64,000 bases of DNA from Azospirillum lipoferum (GCF_024170005.1 NZ_JALJXJ010000010.1:62001-126000); one strand, 5' to 3'. Shown: positions 8,609 through 17,385, counted from the stretch's first letter. Numbers and translations: made by a program. The notes: generated from the letters alone by a model not told the origin.

Positions 8609-9643
8609 ATGATCCGAACCCTCAACCGTCAGGTACGGCTTGCCAGAAGACCCCGGGGCGCACCGGTGCCCGACGACTTCCGCATCGTGGACGGCCCTGT
8701 GCCGGTGCCCAACGACGGCGAACTGCTGCTGCGCAACCTCTACCTGTCGCTCGATCCCTACATGCGTGGCCGGATGAACGACAGCCACGGCTCCTACGCG
8801 TCACCCTATGCGCTGCCCTTTGCGCTGGATGCGCCGCCCGGCGGCGGGACGGTCGCGCGGGTGATGCGGTCGCGTCTCGACAGCTTCGCCGAAGGTGACC
8901 TGGTGGTCACGCCCGACGCCGGCTGGCAGACCTTCGCGATATCGGATGGGACCGGTCTGCGCCGCCTGCCGAACGACATGGCGCAGCCGTCGCAGGCTCT
9001 CGGCGTCCTCGGCATGACCGGCTTCACGGCCTGGTGGGGGCTGACCGCGATCGGGCGGCCACAGGCCGGCGAAACGCTGGTGGTGTCGGCGGCGGCCGGC
9101 GCAGTCGGCTCCGTCGTCGGACAGATCGGAAGGCTTCTCGGTTGCCGCGTTATCGGCATTGCGGGCGGGACCGACAAATGCCGTCAGGTTGTGGAGGAAC
9201 TTGGTTTCGACGCCTGCCTCGACTATCGCGTGCCCGACCTTGCCGGCCGGCTGCGCGAGGCCGCGCCCGATGGGATCGATATCTACTTCGAGAATGTCGG
9301 CGGCGCCGTCCGCGAAGCCGTCTGGCCGCTTCTCAACAACGACGCGCGTGTGCCCGTATGCGGGCTGGTCTCGGGCTACAACGGTGTCACCGAGGAAGCG
9401 GGCGGTATCCACGCCCTGCTCATGTCCCTGATCGTCAAACGCATCCGTCTCCAAGGCTTTATGAACGCCGATCACCTCGACAGCTTTCCGGATTTCGAGC
9501 GGCAGATGCGGGGCTGGCTCGACGCTGGCCAACTCCGTGCGCTCGAAACGATCGTGGACGGGTTGGATCAGGCAGCCACCGCCTTTGTCGGGTTGTTCGA
9601 AGGACACAACACCGGCAAGCTGGTGGTCAGATTGTCGGAGTAA
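8609..9643 (+). CDS. CurA-type NADP-dependent oxidoreductase (MDR family)
   Basis: A 344-residue zinc-independent medium-chain dehydrogenase/reductase of the CurA / leukotriene-B4-12-hydroxydehydrogenase group. The N-terminal LYLSLDPYMRGRM motif, the MTGFTAWWGL substrate-side segment, the Rossmann motif SAAAGAVGSVVGQIGRLLG and the DIYFENVGG signature are all diagnostic. Such enzymes reduce the double bond of enones and enals with NADPH. With the HxlR regulator, SDR and hydrolase upstream it may form a small electrophile-detoxification group; that link is inference. The first ATG of the frame is used. Confidence 0.9.
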   Translation: MIRTLNRQVRLARRPRGAPVPDDFRIVDGPVPVPNDGELLLRNLYLSLDPYMRGRMNDSHGSYASPYALPFALDAPPGGGTVARVMRSRLDSFAEGDLVVTPDAGWQTFAISDGTGLRRLPNDMAQPSQALGVLGMTGFTAWWGLTAIGRPQAGETLVVSAAAGAVGSVVGQIGRLLGCRVIGIAGGTDKCRQVVEELGFDACLDYRVPDLAGRLREAAPDGIDIYFENVGGAVREAVWPLLNNDARVPVCGLVSGYNGVTEEAGGIHALLMSLIVKRIRLQGFMNADHLDSFPDFERQMRGWLDAGQLRALETIVDGLDQAATAFVGLFEGHNTGKLVVRLSE

Positions 9644-9698
9644 GCTGGTGTGACCCGCTACTCAAATGGCCTCCGGCAAACCCGAAGCGATTTACCTC

Positions 9699-9844
9699 GA
9701 ACACCCCGGCATCGATCCACTCGCGCAAGCGACGGTAAGCGGAGGACGGTGAGCAGAGCCCGGTCGCCCGCAGGGCCTGTCACTGGCTGCCGGTCCGCAG
9801 GATAAAGAAGATGGCATCCATCGCCGCACGATCCGGGACCCGCG
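9699..9844 (-). pseudogene. IS5-type transposase N-terminal fragment
   Basis: Translation of the - strand gives RVPDRAAMDAIFFILRTGSQ, then a stop where relatives have Trp, then QALRATGLCSPSSAYRRLRE and WIDAGVFE. This is the conserved N-terminal region of IS5-family transposases. No remainder of the gene or terminal repeats is seen, and the fragment lies between the CurA-type gene and the LysR 3' end. It is a dead relic of a former insertion. Confidence 0.75.
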
Positions 9845-9851
9845 GAATATC

Positions 9852-10808
9852 TTACTCATCTCGGCGGATGCCACCTCCGCCGGGAATGGTCCGTGTCTGG
9901 AACAGGTCGACGCAAACCCCACGCAGCCATCGGCTGGCGGCGTCATGGTGATAGCGGGCGTGCCAATGCTGCTTGACCGTGAAGGACGGGATCGGCACCG
10001 GGCAGGGGAACACGGTCAAGCCGTTGATCCTGGCCAACATCTCGCCGCTCTGGCGCGGCAGGGTGGCGATCAGGTCCGTGGTTCCCACGATGGCGGCCAT
10101 ACCGAGAAAGCCGGGAAGCTCCATCACCACACGCCGGTCAACTCCGTGACGGTCCAGCGCGGATTCCAACAGCGCGTGGCCGGTTCCCGAGACGATGCCG
10201 ATATGCGCCTCCGCCCGGTATCGCTCGATGGTCAGACCGTCGCCCAGCCTTGGATGGCGCGCGTTCGCCACGCAGACCCAATCCTGATCGAAAAGAGCCT
10301 GCTGGTAGAAACCGGACTCCAATTCCGGGATGAGGCCGATCGCCATGTGGACGGCGCCCGACTGTAGAAGATCGCCGATATCCGCCTCGATCTTCGCCGC
10401 CTCGAAGCGGGCGAGCGGAGCCGCCGCGCGCAGATGGGCCAGCAGTTGCGGAAGCAGGGTGATGTGGCTGGCATCGGTCATGGCGATCCGGAACCGGTCC
10501 CGCGTCGTGCCGGGGACGAATTCCGGCTGCCAGGACGACAGGCGCCGCAGCGCTTCGAGCGCTTCCCGCACGGTCTGGATCAAGGCGTCGGCCCGCGGTG
10601 TCGGCTGCATTCCGGTCGGTGTGCGCACGAACAGCGGATCATGCAGGTCGTGCCGCAGCTTGCCGAGCCAGATGCTCACCGTCGGCTGGGATTGTCCAAG
10701 CTCCTCGGCGGCACGGGTGACGCTGCGCGTGCTGTACAGAACCTCGAACAGTCGCAACAGCTTGGCGTCGAGCAGAGCGGGCGCGCCGGCATTGGATTTG
10801 CTCATCAC
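9852..10808 (-). CDS. LysR-family regulator of the shikimate/quinate-like cluster
   Basis: A 318-residue LysR-type regulator. The N-terminal winged helix is LLRLFEVLYSTRSVTRAAEE followed by LGQSQPTVSIWLGKLRH, and an effector-binding region fills the remainder. The sequence style resembles NodD/LeuO-type LysR proteins, whose inducers are often aromatic or carboxylic compounds. It is divergent from the operon starting at 11141, the usual arrangement for a LysR activator and its target, so I infer it responds to a substrate or intermediate of that pathway. A second Met one codon downstream is equally possible as start. The C-terminal tail GGGGIRRDE next to the transposase fragment may have been altered by that insertion. 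Confidence 0.88.
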   Translation of the reverse strand: MMSKSNAGAPALLDAKLLRLFEVLYSTRSVTRAAEELGQSQPTVSIWLGKLRHDLHDPLFVRTPTGMQPTPRADALIQTVREALEALRRLSSWQPEFVPGTTRDRFRIAMTDASHITLLPQLLAHLRAAAPLARFEAAKIEADIGDLLQSGAVHMAIGLIPELESGFYQQALFDQDWVCVANARHPRLGDGLTIERYRAEAHIGIVSGTGHALLESALDRHGVDRRVVMELPGFLGMAAIVGTTDLIATLPRQSGEMLARINGLTVFPCPVPIPSFTVKQHWHARYHHDAASRWLRGVCVDLFQTRTIPGGGGIRRDE

Positions 10809-11140
10809 GGCATCAGCATCATCTTATTGACGGTCACAATACTGCACACCGATTCGGTCCCATGGATGACCATCCCCGCGGATCGGAACCGACCCATCCG
10901 GGCTGATCGACGTCCAGCTTGGCCCTAAGGCCGGCGAAGCGCTATTGCAATCCACAATACTCCCTATTGCATCGTTCGCATCGACAGCAATCCGCAACCC
11001 CCCGTAACATTCGAACATCACGACGATGACGTGGCCGGGGCCAAATCACCTGCGCAATCAGTCCCGCCCGTATCGAAGCTGTCGAAACGCCATCCTCAGG
11101 AAGCGCTGAAAAGGCGCGTTTTTCAAAGGGAAGACCAGCA
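10809..11140. promoter_or_regulatory. Divergent promoter region with candidate LysR sites
   Basis: This 332-base gap contains two inverted repeats built on the same half-site: TATTG-N7-CAATA (10825-10841) and CAATA-CTCCC-TATTG (10955-10969), the latter a 15-bp perfect LysR-type box. A small TGAAAA/TTTTCA inverted repeat lies near 11107, before the VOC gene. The region should hold promoters for both the LysR gene and the catabolic operon; exact -35/-10 elements were not assigned. Confidence 0.5.
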
Positions 11141-11527
11141 ATGGCCTACTCCGGGAAATCCTATGTCGAGCATGTCGCCATCCGTGTGAAGGACATCCGC
11201 TGGCACATCAATTTTTTCCGCGAGGTGCTGGGCATGACGGTCCGCGAAATCGACGGTCCCGAGGACGCGCCGCGCCAGTTCTGGACGATCGGCGGCATCC
11301 AGCTGATCGCCGATCCCGCTTTCGAGGGACCGGAGGGACGCTGCGCCCATCTCGGGGTAATGACCGAGGATCTGGAGGCCGCACTGTCGGAAGCCCGGAA
11401 CTGGGGCGTGGTGGAGATGCCCCAGGGCCGCAACTGGCTGCGCCTGCCTGACGGGCTTGCCATCGAACTGATCCAGGCCCACGGCGCTTCGGTCGCTGAA
11501 GCGCTGGCCGTCCAGCCGCGCGCCTGA
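11141..11527 (+). CDS. VOC-family (glyoxalase/dioxygenase fold) protein
   Basis: A 128-residue single-domain vicinal-oxygen-chelate protein. EHVAIRVKDIRWHINFFREV at the N terminus, a central AHLGVMTEDLEAAL and a terminal LPDGLAIELIQ give the two beta-alpha-beta-beta-beta modules. Likely metal ligands are the His residues of EHVAI and AHLGV and the Glu of IELIQ. Family members include glyoxalases, epimerases, lyases and dioxygenases; the reaction cannot be named. As first gene of the operon with a MaoC hydratase and a CoA-transferase, it could act on a CoA ester or cyclic intermediate. Confidence 0.82.
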   Translation: MAYSGKSYVEHVAIRVKDIRWHINFFREVLGMTVREIDGPEDAPRQFWTIGGIQLIADPAFEGPEGRCAHLGVMTEDLEAALSEARNWGVVEMPQGRNWLRLPDGLAIELIQAHGASVAEALAVQPRA

Positions 11528-11554
11528 AGAGACTCCAAAGGAAAGACTCGCATC

Positions 11555-12004
11555 ATGTCGGTCGAACGCTATTACGAGGACGCCCGGGTGGGCGACGAGT
11601 GCACCAGCCCCAGCTTCACGGTGACCGAGGCGCACATCAACGCCTACGCCGACCTGTCCGGCGACCGCACCCCGATCCATCTCGACGAGGAATACGCCAA
11701 AACGACGCCCTTCGGGACTCGGGTGGCGCACGGCCTGTTCGGCCTGTCGATCGCCGACGGGCTGAAGACCCAGGCCGACTACCGGTTCCTGCCGGGAATG
11801 TCGCTCGGCTGGACCTGGGATTTCCTGGGGCCGATCAAGATCGGCGACGTTCTGCATGTGAAGTTCCGGGTCGGCAGCATGCGCACGACGAAGAAGCCCG
11901 GCTGGGGCATCGTGGTCCTGCCGTCGGAGCTGATCAACCAGGATGGCGTGGTGGTCCAGCGCGGCGAGCACCGACTGATGATCCCGCGCCGGCCCAACGC
12001 CTGA
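11555..12004 (+). CDS. MaoC-like dehydratase
   Basis: A 149-residue single hot-dog-domain protein. The hydratase-2 motif is seen at about residues 35-60: ADLSGDRTPIHLDEEYAK followed by FGTRVAHGLFGLS, giving the conserved Asp and His. MaoC-type proteins hydrate or dehydrate enoyl-CoA-like thioesters in the cytoplasm. It starts 27 bases after the VOC gene and precedes a family III CoA-transferase by 17 bases, which suggests a CoA-thioester branch in this operon. The natural substrate is unknown. Confidence 0.88.
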   Translation: MSVERYYEDARVGDECTSPSFTVTEAHINAYADLSGDRTPIHLDEEYAKTTPFGTRVAHGLFGLSIADGLKTQADYRFLPGMSLGWTWDFLGPIKIGDVLHVKFRVGSMRTTKKPGWGIVVLPSELINQDGVVVQRGEHRLMIPRRPNA

Positions 12005-12021
12005 TTTATCGGAGTTCCCTG

Positions 12022-13275
12022 ATGGCGACCCAGCCTCTTCCCCGCCGGCCTCTTCCTCTTGAGGGCATCCGCGTCATCGACTACAGCCATTTCCTGGCCG
12101 GTCCCTTCTCGTCCCGCTGTCTGGCGGCACTGGGCGCCGAGGTGATCAAGGTGGAACGCCCGACCGCGGGCGATGCCGGCCGTGCCCACCCCTATTTCAT
12201 CGACGGGCAGAGCGGCTATTTCCTCCAGCAGAACATGGGCAAGCAGGGCCTCTGCGTGAACCTGAAGGATCCGCGCGGCCTGGAACTGCTGCACAAGCTG
12301 GTCGAAACCGCCGATGTCTTCGTCGAGAATTACCGGCCGGGTGCGCTGGCCAAGCTGGGGCTGGGTTATGAGGAACTGTCGCGGATCAATCCCCGGCTGG
12401 TCTATTGTTCGGTTTCCGCCTACGGACACACCGGACCGGATTCGGCGCGGCCGGGCTTCGGTCTGATCGCCGAGGCGAAGAGCGGGGCGATGGCGCAGCT
12501 CGGCATGCCGGGCGAGGCTCCGCCGCTTTTCCGCATGCCGCTGGCCGACATGTACACCGGAATCCACGGCGTTGCGGCGATCTGCGCCGCGCTGGTCGGC
12601 CGGGCGACGTCCGGCAAGGGCCAGCACATCGACATGGCGCTGTATGATTGCATGGTGTCGATGCACGATTATGCGGTGCAACGCTACACGCTGAGCGGCG
12701 GCGTGGAAATCCCGGTGCAGACTGGCCGGGACCAGCCGGAATCCACGGTCTACGGCGTCTTCTCCAGCCGCGACGGCCATCTGGTGATCGCAGCACAGGT
12801 GGACGATGCCTGGAAGCGGCTGGCCAGACTGATCGGCGGCGACGCCCTGGCTGCCGACGCGCGCTTCCTCGACCCGGCGAGCCGCAACGCGAACCGCAAG
12901 GCGGCGCTCGCCCTGGTGGAGGAATGGACGCTGGCACAGCCTTCGGTCAAGGCCTGCATCGCGGCGCTCGATGCCGCCGAGGTGCCCTGCGCTCCGGTGC
13001 AGACCATCGACCAGGTGCTGGCCGACCCGCAGATCCAGGCCCGCGGCATGGTGGTGGAGCAGGATCATCCGGTGCTGGGCCGCATCCGCATGCCGAACCT
13101 GCCGTTCCGCTTCTCCGACTGCGACACGACACCGCGCAGCGTGGCGCCGCTGATGGGACAGCACAACCGGGACATCGCCGCCGGCCTCGGCTACTCGGCG
13201 GCGGAGATCGCGGCGATGGAGCGCGACGGCGTGCTCCATGCCGAACCGGCGGTGGAACGCGCGGCCATGGCCTGA
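12022..13275 (+). CDS. CaiB/BaiF family III CoA-transferase
   Basis: A 417-residue formyl-CoA-transferase-like enzyme. GIRVIDYSHFLAGPF and ALGAEVIKVERP near the N terminus, VFVENYRPGAL and PLADMYTGIHGVAAICAALV are family hallmarks; the Asp in LADMYTG is the expected catalytic acylated residue. It moves CoA between carboxylic acids. I use the ATG at 12022, which gives a normal family length and N terminus, although the frame is open further upstream. In context (MaoC before, AroE-like dehydrogenase after) it may activate a cyclic carboxylic acid such as a shikimate/quinate derivative; this is inference. Confidence 0.9.
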   Translation: MATQPLPRRPLPLEGIRVIDYSHFLAGPFSSRCLAALGAEVIKVERPTAGDAGRAHPYFIDGQSGYFLQQNMGKQGLCVNLKDPRGLELLHKLVETADVFVENYRPGALAKLGLGYEELSRINPRLVYCSVSAYGHTGPDSARPGFGLIAEAKSGAMAQLGMPGEAPPLFRMPLADMYTGIHGVAAICAALVGRATSGKGQHIDMALYDCMVSMHDYAVQRYTLSGGVEIPVQTGRDQPESTVYGVFSSRDGHLVIAAQVDDAWKRLARLIGGDALAADARFLDPASRNANRKAALALVEEWTLAQPSVKACIAALDAAEVPCAPVQTIDQVLADPQIQARGMVVEQDHPVLGRIRMPNLPFRFSDCDTTPRSVAPLMGQHNRDIAAGLGYSAAEIAAMERDGVLHAEPAVERAAMA

Positions 13276-13292
13276 GCGAAAGGAACCGCTTC

Positions 13293-14147
13293 ATGACCGA
13301 CCAGTATGCCGTGATCGGGAATCCGATCGGCCACACCAAGTCCCCGTTGATCCACATGAGCTTCGCCGGGGAAACCGGGCAGGACATCACCTACACCGCG
13401 ATCGAGGGGCCGCTGGGCGGTTTTGCCGCCGCCGTCGATGCGTTCAGGGCCGGCGGCGGGCGGGGGCTGAACATCACCGCCCCCTTCAAGCTGGATGCCT
13501 TCGCCTACGCCACCGACCTGCGGGAGCGGGCCAGGCTGGCCGGTGCGGTCAACGCGATGAAATTCGAGGATGGCCCTGAGGGCGGCCCTGAGGGTGGACG
13601 GGTGATCGCCGACAATTTCGACGGCGTCGGGCTGGTGAACGACATCCAGCGCAACCTCGACTCCCCCCTCGCCGGAAAGCGGGTGCTGCTGCTGGGAGCC
13701 GGCGGGGCCGCGCGCGGCGCCATCCTGCCCATCCTGGAACAGAAGCCGGCCGAACTGGTGATCGCCAACCGGACCCTGTCCAAGGCCCAGGCACTGGAAA
13801 GCCAGTTTTCGGGCCACGGCCGGCTTTCCGGAACCGACTATGCCGCCCTGACCGGCGGACGGTCCGGCCGTTTCGACGTCGTGCTGAACGCGACGTCCGC
13901 CAGCCTGCGCGGCGAGTTGCCGCCGGTGGACACGGCGGCCTTCGCCGCCGACGGCCTCGCCTACGAGCTGGTCTACGGCAAGGGCCTGACCCCGTTCCTG
14001 CGTCTGGCGCAGGGGGTGGGCGTGCGGCGCCTCGCCGACGGAGTCGGCATGCTGGTCGAGCAGGCGGCCGAGGCCTTCGCCTGGTGGCGCGGCATCCGCC
14101 CGGACACGCGTCCGGTCATCGAACGGCTCACCATCCCCTTGGTCTGA
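13293..14147 (+). CDS. aroE: Shikimate/quinate dehydrogenase, AroE family (copy 1)
   Basis: A 284-residue AroE-family protein. The substrate domain has IGNPIGHTKSPLIH and GLNITAPFKLDAF, whose Lys is the expected catalytic residue. DNFDGVGL carries the conserved Asp, and GAGGAARGAI is the nucleotide-binding loop followed by NRT, consistent with NADP or NAD use. It interconverts shikimate or quinate and the 3-dehydro compounds. Because it lies in a catabolic operon with transporter genes, an oxidative role is more likely than aromatic biosynthesis. A 12-bp duplication (13572-13595) encodes GPEGGPEG in a surface loop. Confidence 0.85.
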   Translation: MTDQYAVIGNPIGHTKSPLIHMSFAGETGQDITYTAIEGPLGGFAAAVDAFRAGGGRGLNITAPFKLDAFAYATDLRERARLAGAVNAMKFEDGPEGGPEGGRVIADNFDGVGLVNDIQRNLDSPLAGKRVLLLGAGGAARGAILPILEQKPAELVIANRTLSKAQALESQFSGHGRLSGTDYAALTGGRSGRFDVVLNATSASLRGELPPVDTAAFAADGLAYELVYGKGLTPFLRLAQGVGVRRLADGVGMLVEQAAEAFAWWRGIRPDTRPVIERLTIPLV

Positions 14148-14212
14148 CGGGGCCGGCGCCGAGCCGGCTTGCAGAACGATAAGGCCGGCAATGGCCGCAG
14201 GAGGAAATGCCC

Positions 14213-14881
14213 TTGGGCTACACACTTGATTTCAGCGTCGTCCTCGACGCTCTGCCGGCGCTGCTGTGGGGCTGTGCCGGCACGATCGGACTGGCGCTCG
14301 CCGGGATGGCGCTGGCGCTGGTCATCGGCATCGGCGGGGTGGTGCTGCGCGGCTCGAAGCACCGGCCATTGCGCTCGCTCGTCATCGTCTTCGTCGAGCT
14401 GATCCGCAACACGCCCTTCCTGGTGCAGATCTTCTTCCTGTTCTTCGCCCTGCCGAACATCGGGCTGGTCCTGAACCCGACCGTCACCGCGATCATCGCC
14501 CTTGGCGTCAATGGCGGCGCCTACGCCATCGAGATCATCCGCGGTGGCGTGCAGAGCATTGACAAGGGTCAAGTGGAGGCCGGCCTCGCGCTCGGCCTGC
14601 ACAAGGGACAGGTCTTCCGCATGATCGTGCTGAAGCCGGCGTTGCGCGCCATCTACCCGTCGCTGACCGGCCAGTTCATCATGCTGACCCTGACGTCGAG
14701 CATCTGCTCCGCCATTGCCGCCTATGAACTGACCTCGGTCGCCCAGCGGATCGAATCCGAGACCTTCCGCAGTTTCGAGGTCTATTTCACCATCACGCTG
14801 ATGTATCTGGCGATCTCCTGGCTGTTGATGACCGGCTTCTCGGTCTTCTCGCGCCGCTATTTCCTCTATCCGACCCGCTAG
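14213..14881 (+). CDS. Polar-amino-acid-type ABC transporter permease 1
   Basis: A 222-residue inner-membrane permease of the polar amino acid (HisM/GlnP) family, with about five hydrophobic segments. The hallmarks FVELIRNTPFLVQIFFLFFA and the EAA-loop region GQVEAGLALGLHKGQVFRMI contact the ATPase. I prefer the TTG start at 14213: the AGGAGG at 14199-14204 is 8 bases from it but only 2 from the ATG at 14207, and MGYTLDFSVV is a typical beginning. It works with the neighbouring permease, binding protein and ATPase. The cluster context suggests a shikimate/quinate-like substrate rather than an amino acid. Confidence 0.88.
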   Translation: MGYTLDFSVVLDALPALLWGCAGTIGLALAGMALALVIGIGGVVLRGSKHRPLRSLVIVFVELIRNTPFLVQIFFLFFALPNIGLVLNPTVTAIIALGVNGGAYAIEIIRGGVQSIDKGQVEAGLALGLHKGQVFRMIVLKPALRAIYPSLTGQFIMLTLTSSICSAIAAYELTSVAQRIESETFRSFEVYFTITLMYLAISWLLMTGFSVFSRRYFLYPTR

Positions 14882-14892
14882 GAGCCGTCGCC

Positions 14893-15546
14893 ATGGGGAA
14901 TTCTTTTGGCTTGGGCGAACTGGGCTTCCTGATCCAGGGGCTGAAATGGACGGTGCTGCTGGCGGCGATCGCCTTCATCGGTGGCGGGATCGGCGGACTG
15001 GGCGTGGCATTGGCCCGCACCTCGACCTCGTGGGGCTTGCGGCGGGCCATGGCCGGCTACATCGCCGTCTTCCAGGGCACGCCGCTGCTGATGCAGCTTT
15101 TCGTGATCTATTATGGGCTCGGGCTGATTGGCCTGACCCTGCCGGCCTGGCTGGCGGTCGCCATTGCCTTCACGCTGCATGCCAGCGCCTTTCTCGGCGA
15201 GATCTGGCGCGGGGCGATCGAGGCGCTGCCCAAGGGCCAGTTCGAGGCGGCCAGGGCGCTTGGCCTGCATTACGTCCCCCAGATGCGCGACGTGATCCTG
15301 CCCCAGGCGCTGCGCATCGCGCTGCCTGCCACCGTCGGCTTCCTGGTGCAACTGATCAAGGGCACCTCGCTGGCCGCCATCGTCGGCTTCATCGAACTGG
15401 CCCGCGCCGGTCAGATCGTCTCCAACCAGACCTATGCGCCGCTGTTCGTCTTCACGGTCGTGGGCGCGATCTATTTCGCGCTCTGCTGGCCGCTGTCGCT
15501 CTACGGCATGCACATCGAAAACAGGATTTCACGCACCGCACGCTGA
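14893..15546 (+). CDS. Polar-amino-acid-type ABC transporter permease 2
   Basis: A 217-residue permease of the same family as its upstream neighbour, with hydrophobic segments near residues 15-40, 58-78, 86-105 and 180-208. GTPLLMQLFVIYYGL and the EAA-loop segment LPKGQFEAARALGLHYVPQM match HisQ/GlnP permeases. An AGGAG ribosome-binding site precedes the ATG, 11 bases after the previous stop. The pair forms the heterodimeric channel of the importer. Confidence 0.9.
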   Translation: MGNSFGLGELGFLIQGLKWTVLLAAIAFIGGGIGGLGVALARTSTSWGLRRAMAGYIAVFQGTPLLMQLFVIYYGLGLIGLTLPAWLAVAIAFTLHASAFLGEIWRGAIEALPKGQFEAARALGLHYVPQMRDVILPQALRIALPATVGFLVQLIKGTSLAAIVGFIELARAGQIVSNQTYAPLFVFTVVGAIYFALCWPLSLYGMHIENRISRTAR

Positions 15547-15651
15547 CGCCTTCCCCGCAGGTCGGGGCAGTGCGGACGTGAAGATTTGCGGACGTGAAGA
15601 CCGGGGCCGTCTCTCAAGAAACATCCCTCAAGAAACAAAGGAAACGCCATC

Positions 15652-16503
15652 ATGACCGATACACCGATCCGTCGCCCCACCCGCCGCGGCTTTCTCGCTA
15701 CCGGCCTCGCCGTGCTGGCCGCTCCGGCCATCCTTTCAGTGAACGCCCGCATGGCCGCCGCCCAGACGGTGTCCGAGATCAAGAGCAAGGGCAAGCTGAT
15801 CGTCGGTATCCAGGGCGACAACGCCCCCTGGGGCTTCGTCAATTCGCAGGGCGTGCAGGAAGGCTTCGATGCCGACGTCGCCAAGCTGTTCGGCCAGGAA
15901 CTGGGCGTTCCGGTCGAATTCGTGCCGACGGCGGTCGCCAACCGCATCCCGGCGCTGGTGACCGGGCGCGTCGACATCCTGTTCGCCACCATGGGCATGT
16001 ACCCGGATCGCGCCAAGGCAATACAGTTCTCCAAGCCCTACGCCGCCAACGACGTGGTGCTGGTGGCGCCGAAGACGACGGTGATCAAGACGGCGGCCGA
16101 CATGAAGTCTTTCGTCATCGGCGTGGCGCGATCGAGCGCCCAGGACACCGCCGTCACCAAGGCGGCGCCGGAAGGCACCGTCATCCGCCGCTTCGACGAC
16201 GATGCGGCAACGATCCAGGCGATGCTGTCCGGCCAGGTCCAGGCAGTCGGCGCCAACCAGTTCTACCCGATCCGCCTCAACAAGGCGCAGCCCGACACCT
16301 ACGAACGCAAACTGGATTTCCTGCGCCAGTACAACGGCGCCGGCACCCGCCTCGGCCAGAAGGAGTGGAACGAGGCGGTGAATGCCTTCATCGACAAGAT
16401 CAAGGCGAACGGCGAGCTGGCGAAGATCTACCAGAAATGGATGGGCTTCGCGCCGCCGGAGTTCCCGACCTCGATGGAAGGCGTTCCCTTCACCGTCGGC
16501 TGA
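15652..16503 (+). CDS. ABC transporter periplasmic binding protein, family 3 (altered amino-acid pocket)
   Basis: A 283-residue solute-binding protein with a Tat-like signal (RRGFLATGLAVLAAPAIL, mature part from about residue 38). KGKLIVGIQGDNAPWGF and GFDADVAKLFG identify the SBP_bac_3 fold. The Arg that grips the carboxylate in amino-acid binders is kept (R120, in DRAKAIQFSKPY). The Asp that binds the alpha-amino group (HisJ D161) appears to be Asn202, in QAVGANQFY, and the SIT triplet before the Arg is GMY. The ligand may therefore be a carboxylate lacking an alpha-amino group, as quinate or shikimate would be. This alignment was made by eye. Confidence 0.85.
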   Translation: MTDTPIRRPTRRGFLATGLAVLAAPAILSVNARMAAAQTVSEIKSKGKLIVGIQGDNAPWGFVNSQGVQEGFDADVAKLFGQELGVPVEFVPTAVANRIPALVTGRVDILFATMGMYPDRAKAIQFSKPYAANDVVLVAPKTTVIKTAADMKSFVIGVARSSAQDTAVTKAAPEGTVIRRFDDDAATIQAMLSGQVQAVGANQFYPIRLNKAQPDTYERKLDFLRQYNGAGTRLGQKEWNEAVNAFIDKIKANGELAKIYQKWMGFAPPEFPTSMEGVPFTVG

Positions 16504-16596
16504 GCCTGGCCGGCCGGTACCGGACCTTCGGGACCCGGTGCCGGCCGCCTCCCCGATCCTTGAAGAGCAGAGGTCTCCCCCCGTGCAGGACACCCC

Positions 16597-17385
16597 ATGC
16601 AGGACACAAGCGTGATGCGCCCGACCGTCCCCGCTGCCCCCGCCGGCGATCCCCTCATCGTGATGGAGGCCGTGAACAAATGGTACGGCACCTACCACGC
16701 CCTGCGGGACGTGAACCTGTCCGTCGGCCGTGGCGAGAAGATCGTGCTGTGCGGTCCGTCAGGCTCGGGCAAGAGCACGCTGATCCGCTGCATCAACCAG
16801 CTCGAGACGATCAAGAGCGGCAGCATCACCGTGGACGGCACCCGCCTCGACGACAGCAGCCGCAGCGTCGACGCGGTGCGCAGCGAGGTCGGCATGGTTT
16901 TTCAGAGCTTCAACCTGTTCCCGCACATGACCGTGCTGCAGAACTGCACGCTGGCGCCGATGCGGGTGCGCGGCATCGCCGCCGCCCAGGCGGAAGCGAC
17001 GGCCAGGCGCTATCTGGAACGGGTGCGCATCGCCGAGCATGCCCACAAATACCCGGCCCAACTGTCCGGTGGGCAGCAGCAGCGCGTCGCCATCGCCCGC
17101 GCGCTGTGCATGGAGCCGAAGGTCATGCTGTTCGACGAGCCGACCTCGGCGCTGGATCCCGAGATGGTCAAGGAGGTGCTGGACACCATGGTCGGGCTGG
17201 CCCGCGACGGTATGACGATGGTCTGCGTCACCCATGAGATGGGCTTCGCCCGCCAGGTTGCCGACCGGGTGATCTTCATGGCCGAGGGCGAGATCCTGGA
17301 GCAGGCCGATCCCGAGACCTTCTTCCGCAGCCCCCGGCATCCGCGTGCCCGCAGCTTCCTCGGCGAGATCCTCGCTCATCATTGA
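16597..17385 (+). CDS. Polar-amino-acid-type ABC transporter ATPase
   Basis: A 262-residue ATPase of the GlnQ/HisP type. Walker A GPSGSGKST (about residue 53), Q-loop VFQSFNLFPHMTV, signature LSGGQQQRVAIARAL, Walker B VMLFDEPTSALDP and the switch His in VCVTHEMGFA are intact. It energises the two permeases encoded just upstream. It is followed 32 bases later by aroQ, placing transport and the dehydroquinase step in one transcription unit. Confidence 0.93.
   Translation: MQDTSVMRPTVPAAPAGDPLIVMEAVNKWYGTYHALRDVNLSVGRGEKIVLCGPSGSGKSTLIRCINQLETIKSGSITVDGTRLDDSSRSVDAVRSEVGMVFQSFNLFPHMTVLQNCTLAPMRVRGIAAAQAEATARRYLERVRIAEHAHKYPAQLSGGQQQRVAIARALCMEPKVMLFDEPTSALDPEMVKEVLDTMVGLARDGMTMVCVTHEMGFARQVADRVIFMAEGEILEQADPETFFRSPRHPRARSFLGEILAHH

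Noticed and set aside
11599..12021. An N-terminal extension of the CoA-transferase gene
   Set aside because: The extension overlaps the MaoC gene in another frame and has shadow-type composition; the family start is at 12022.
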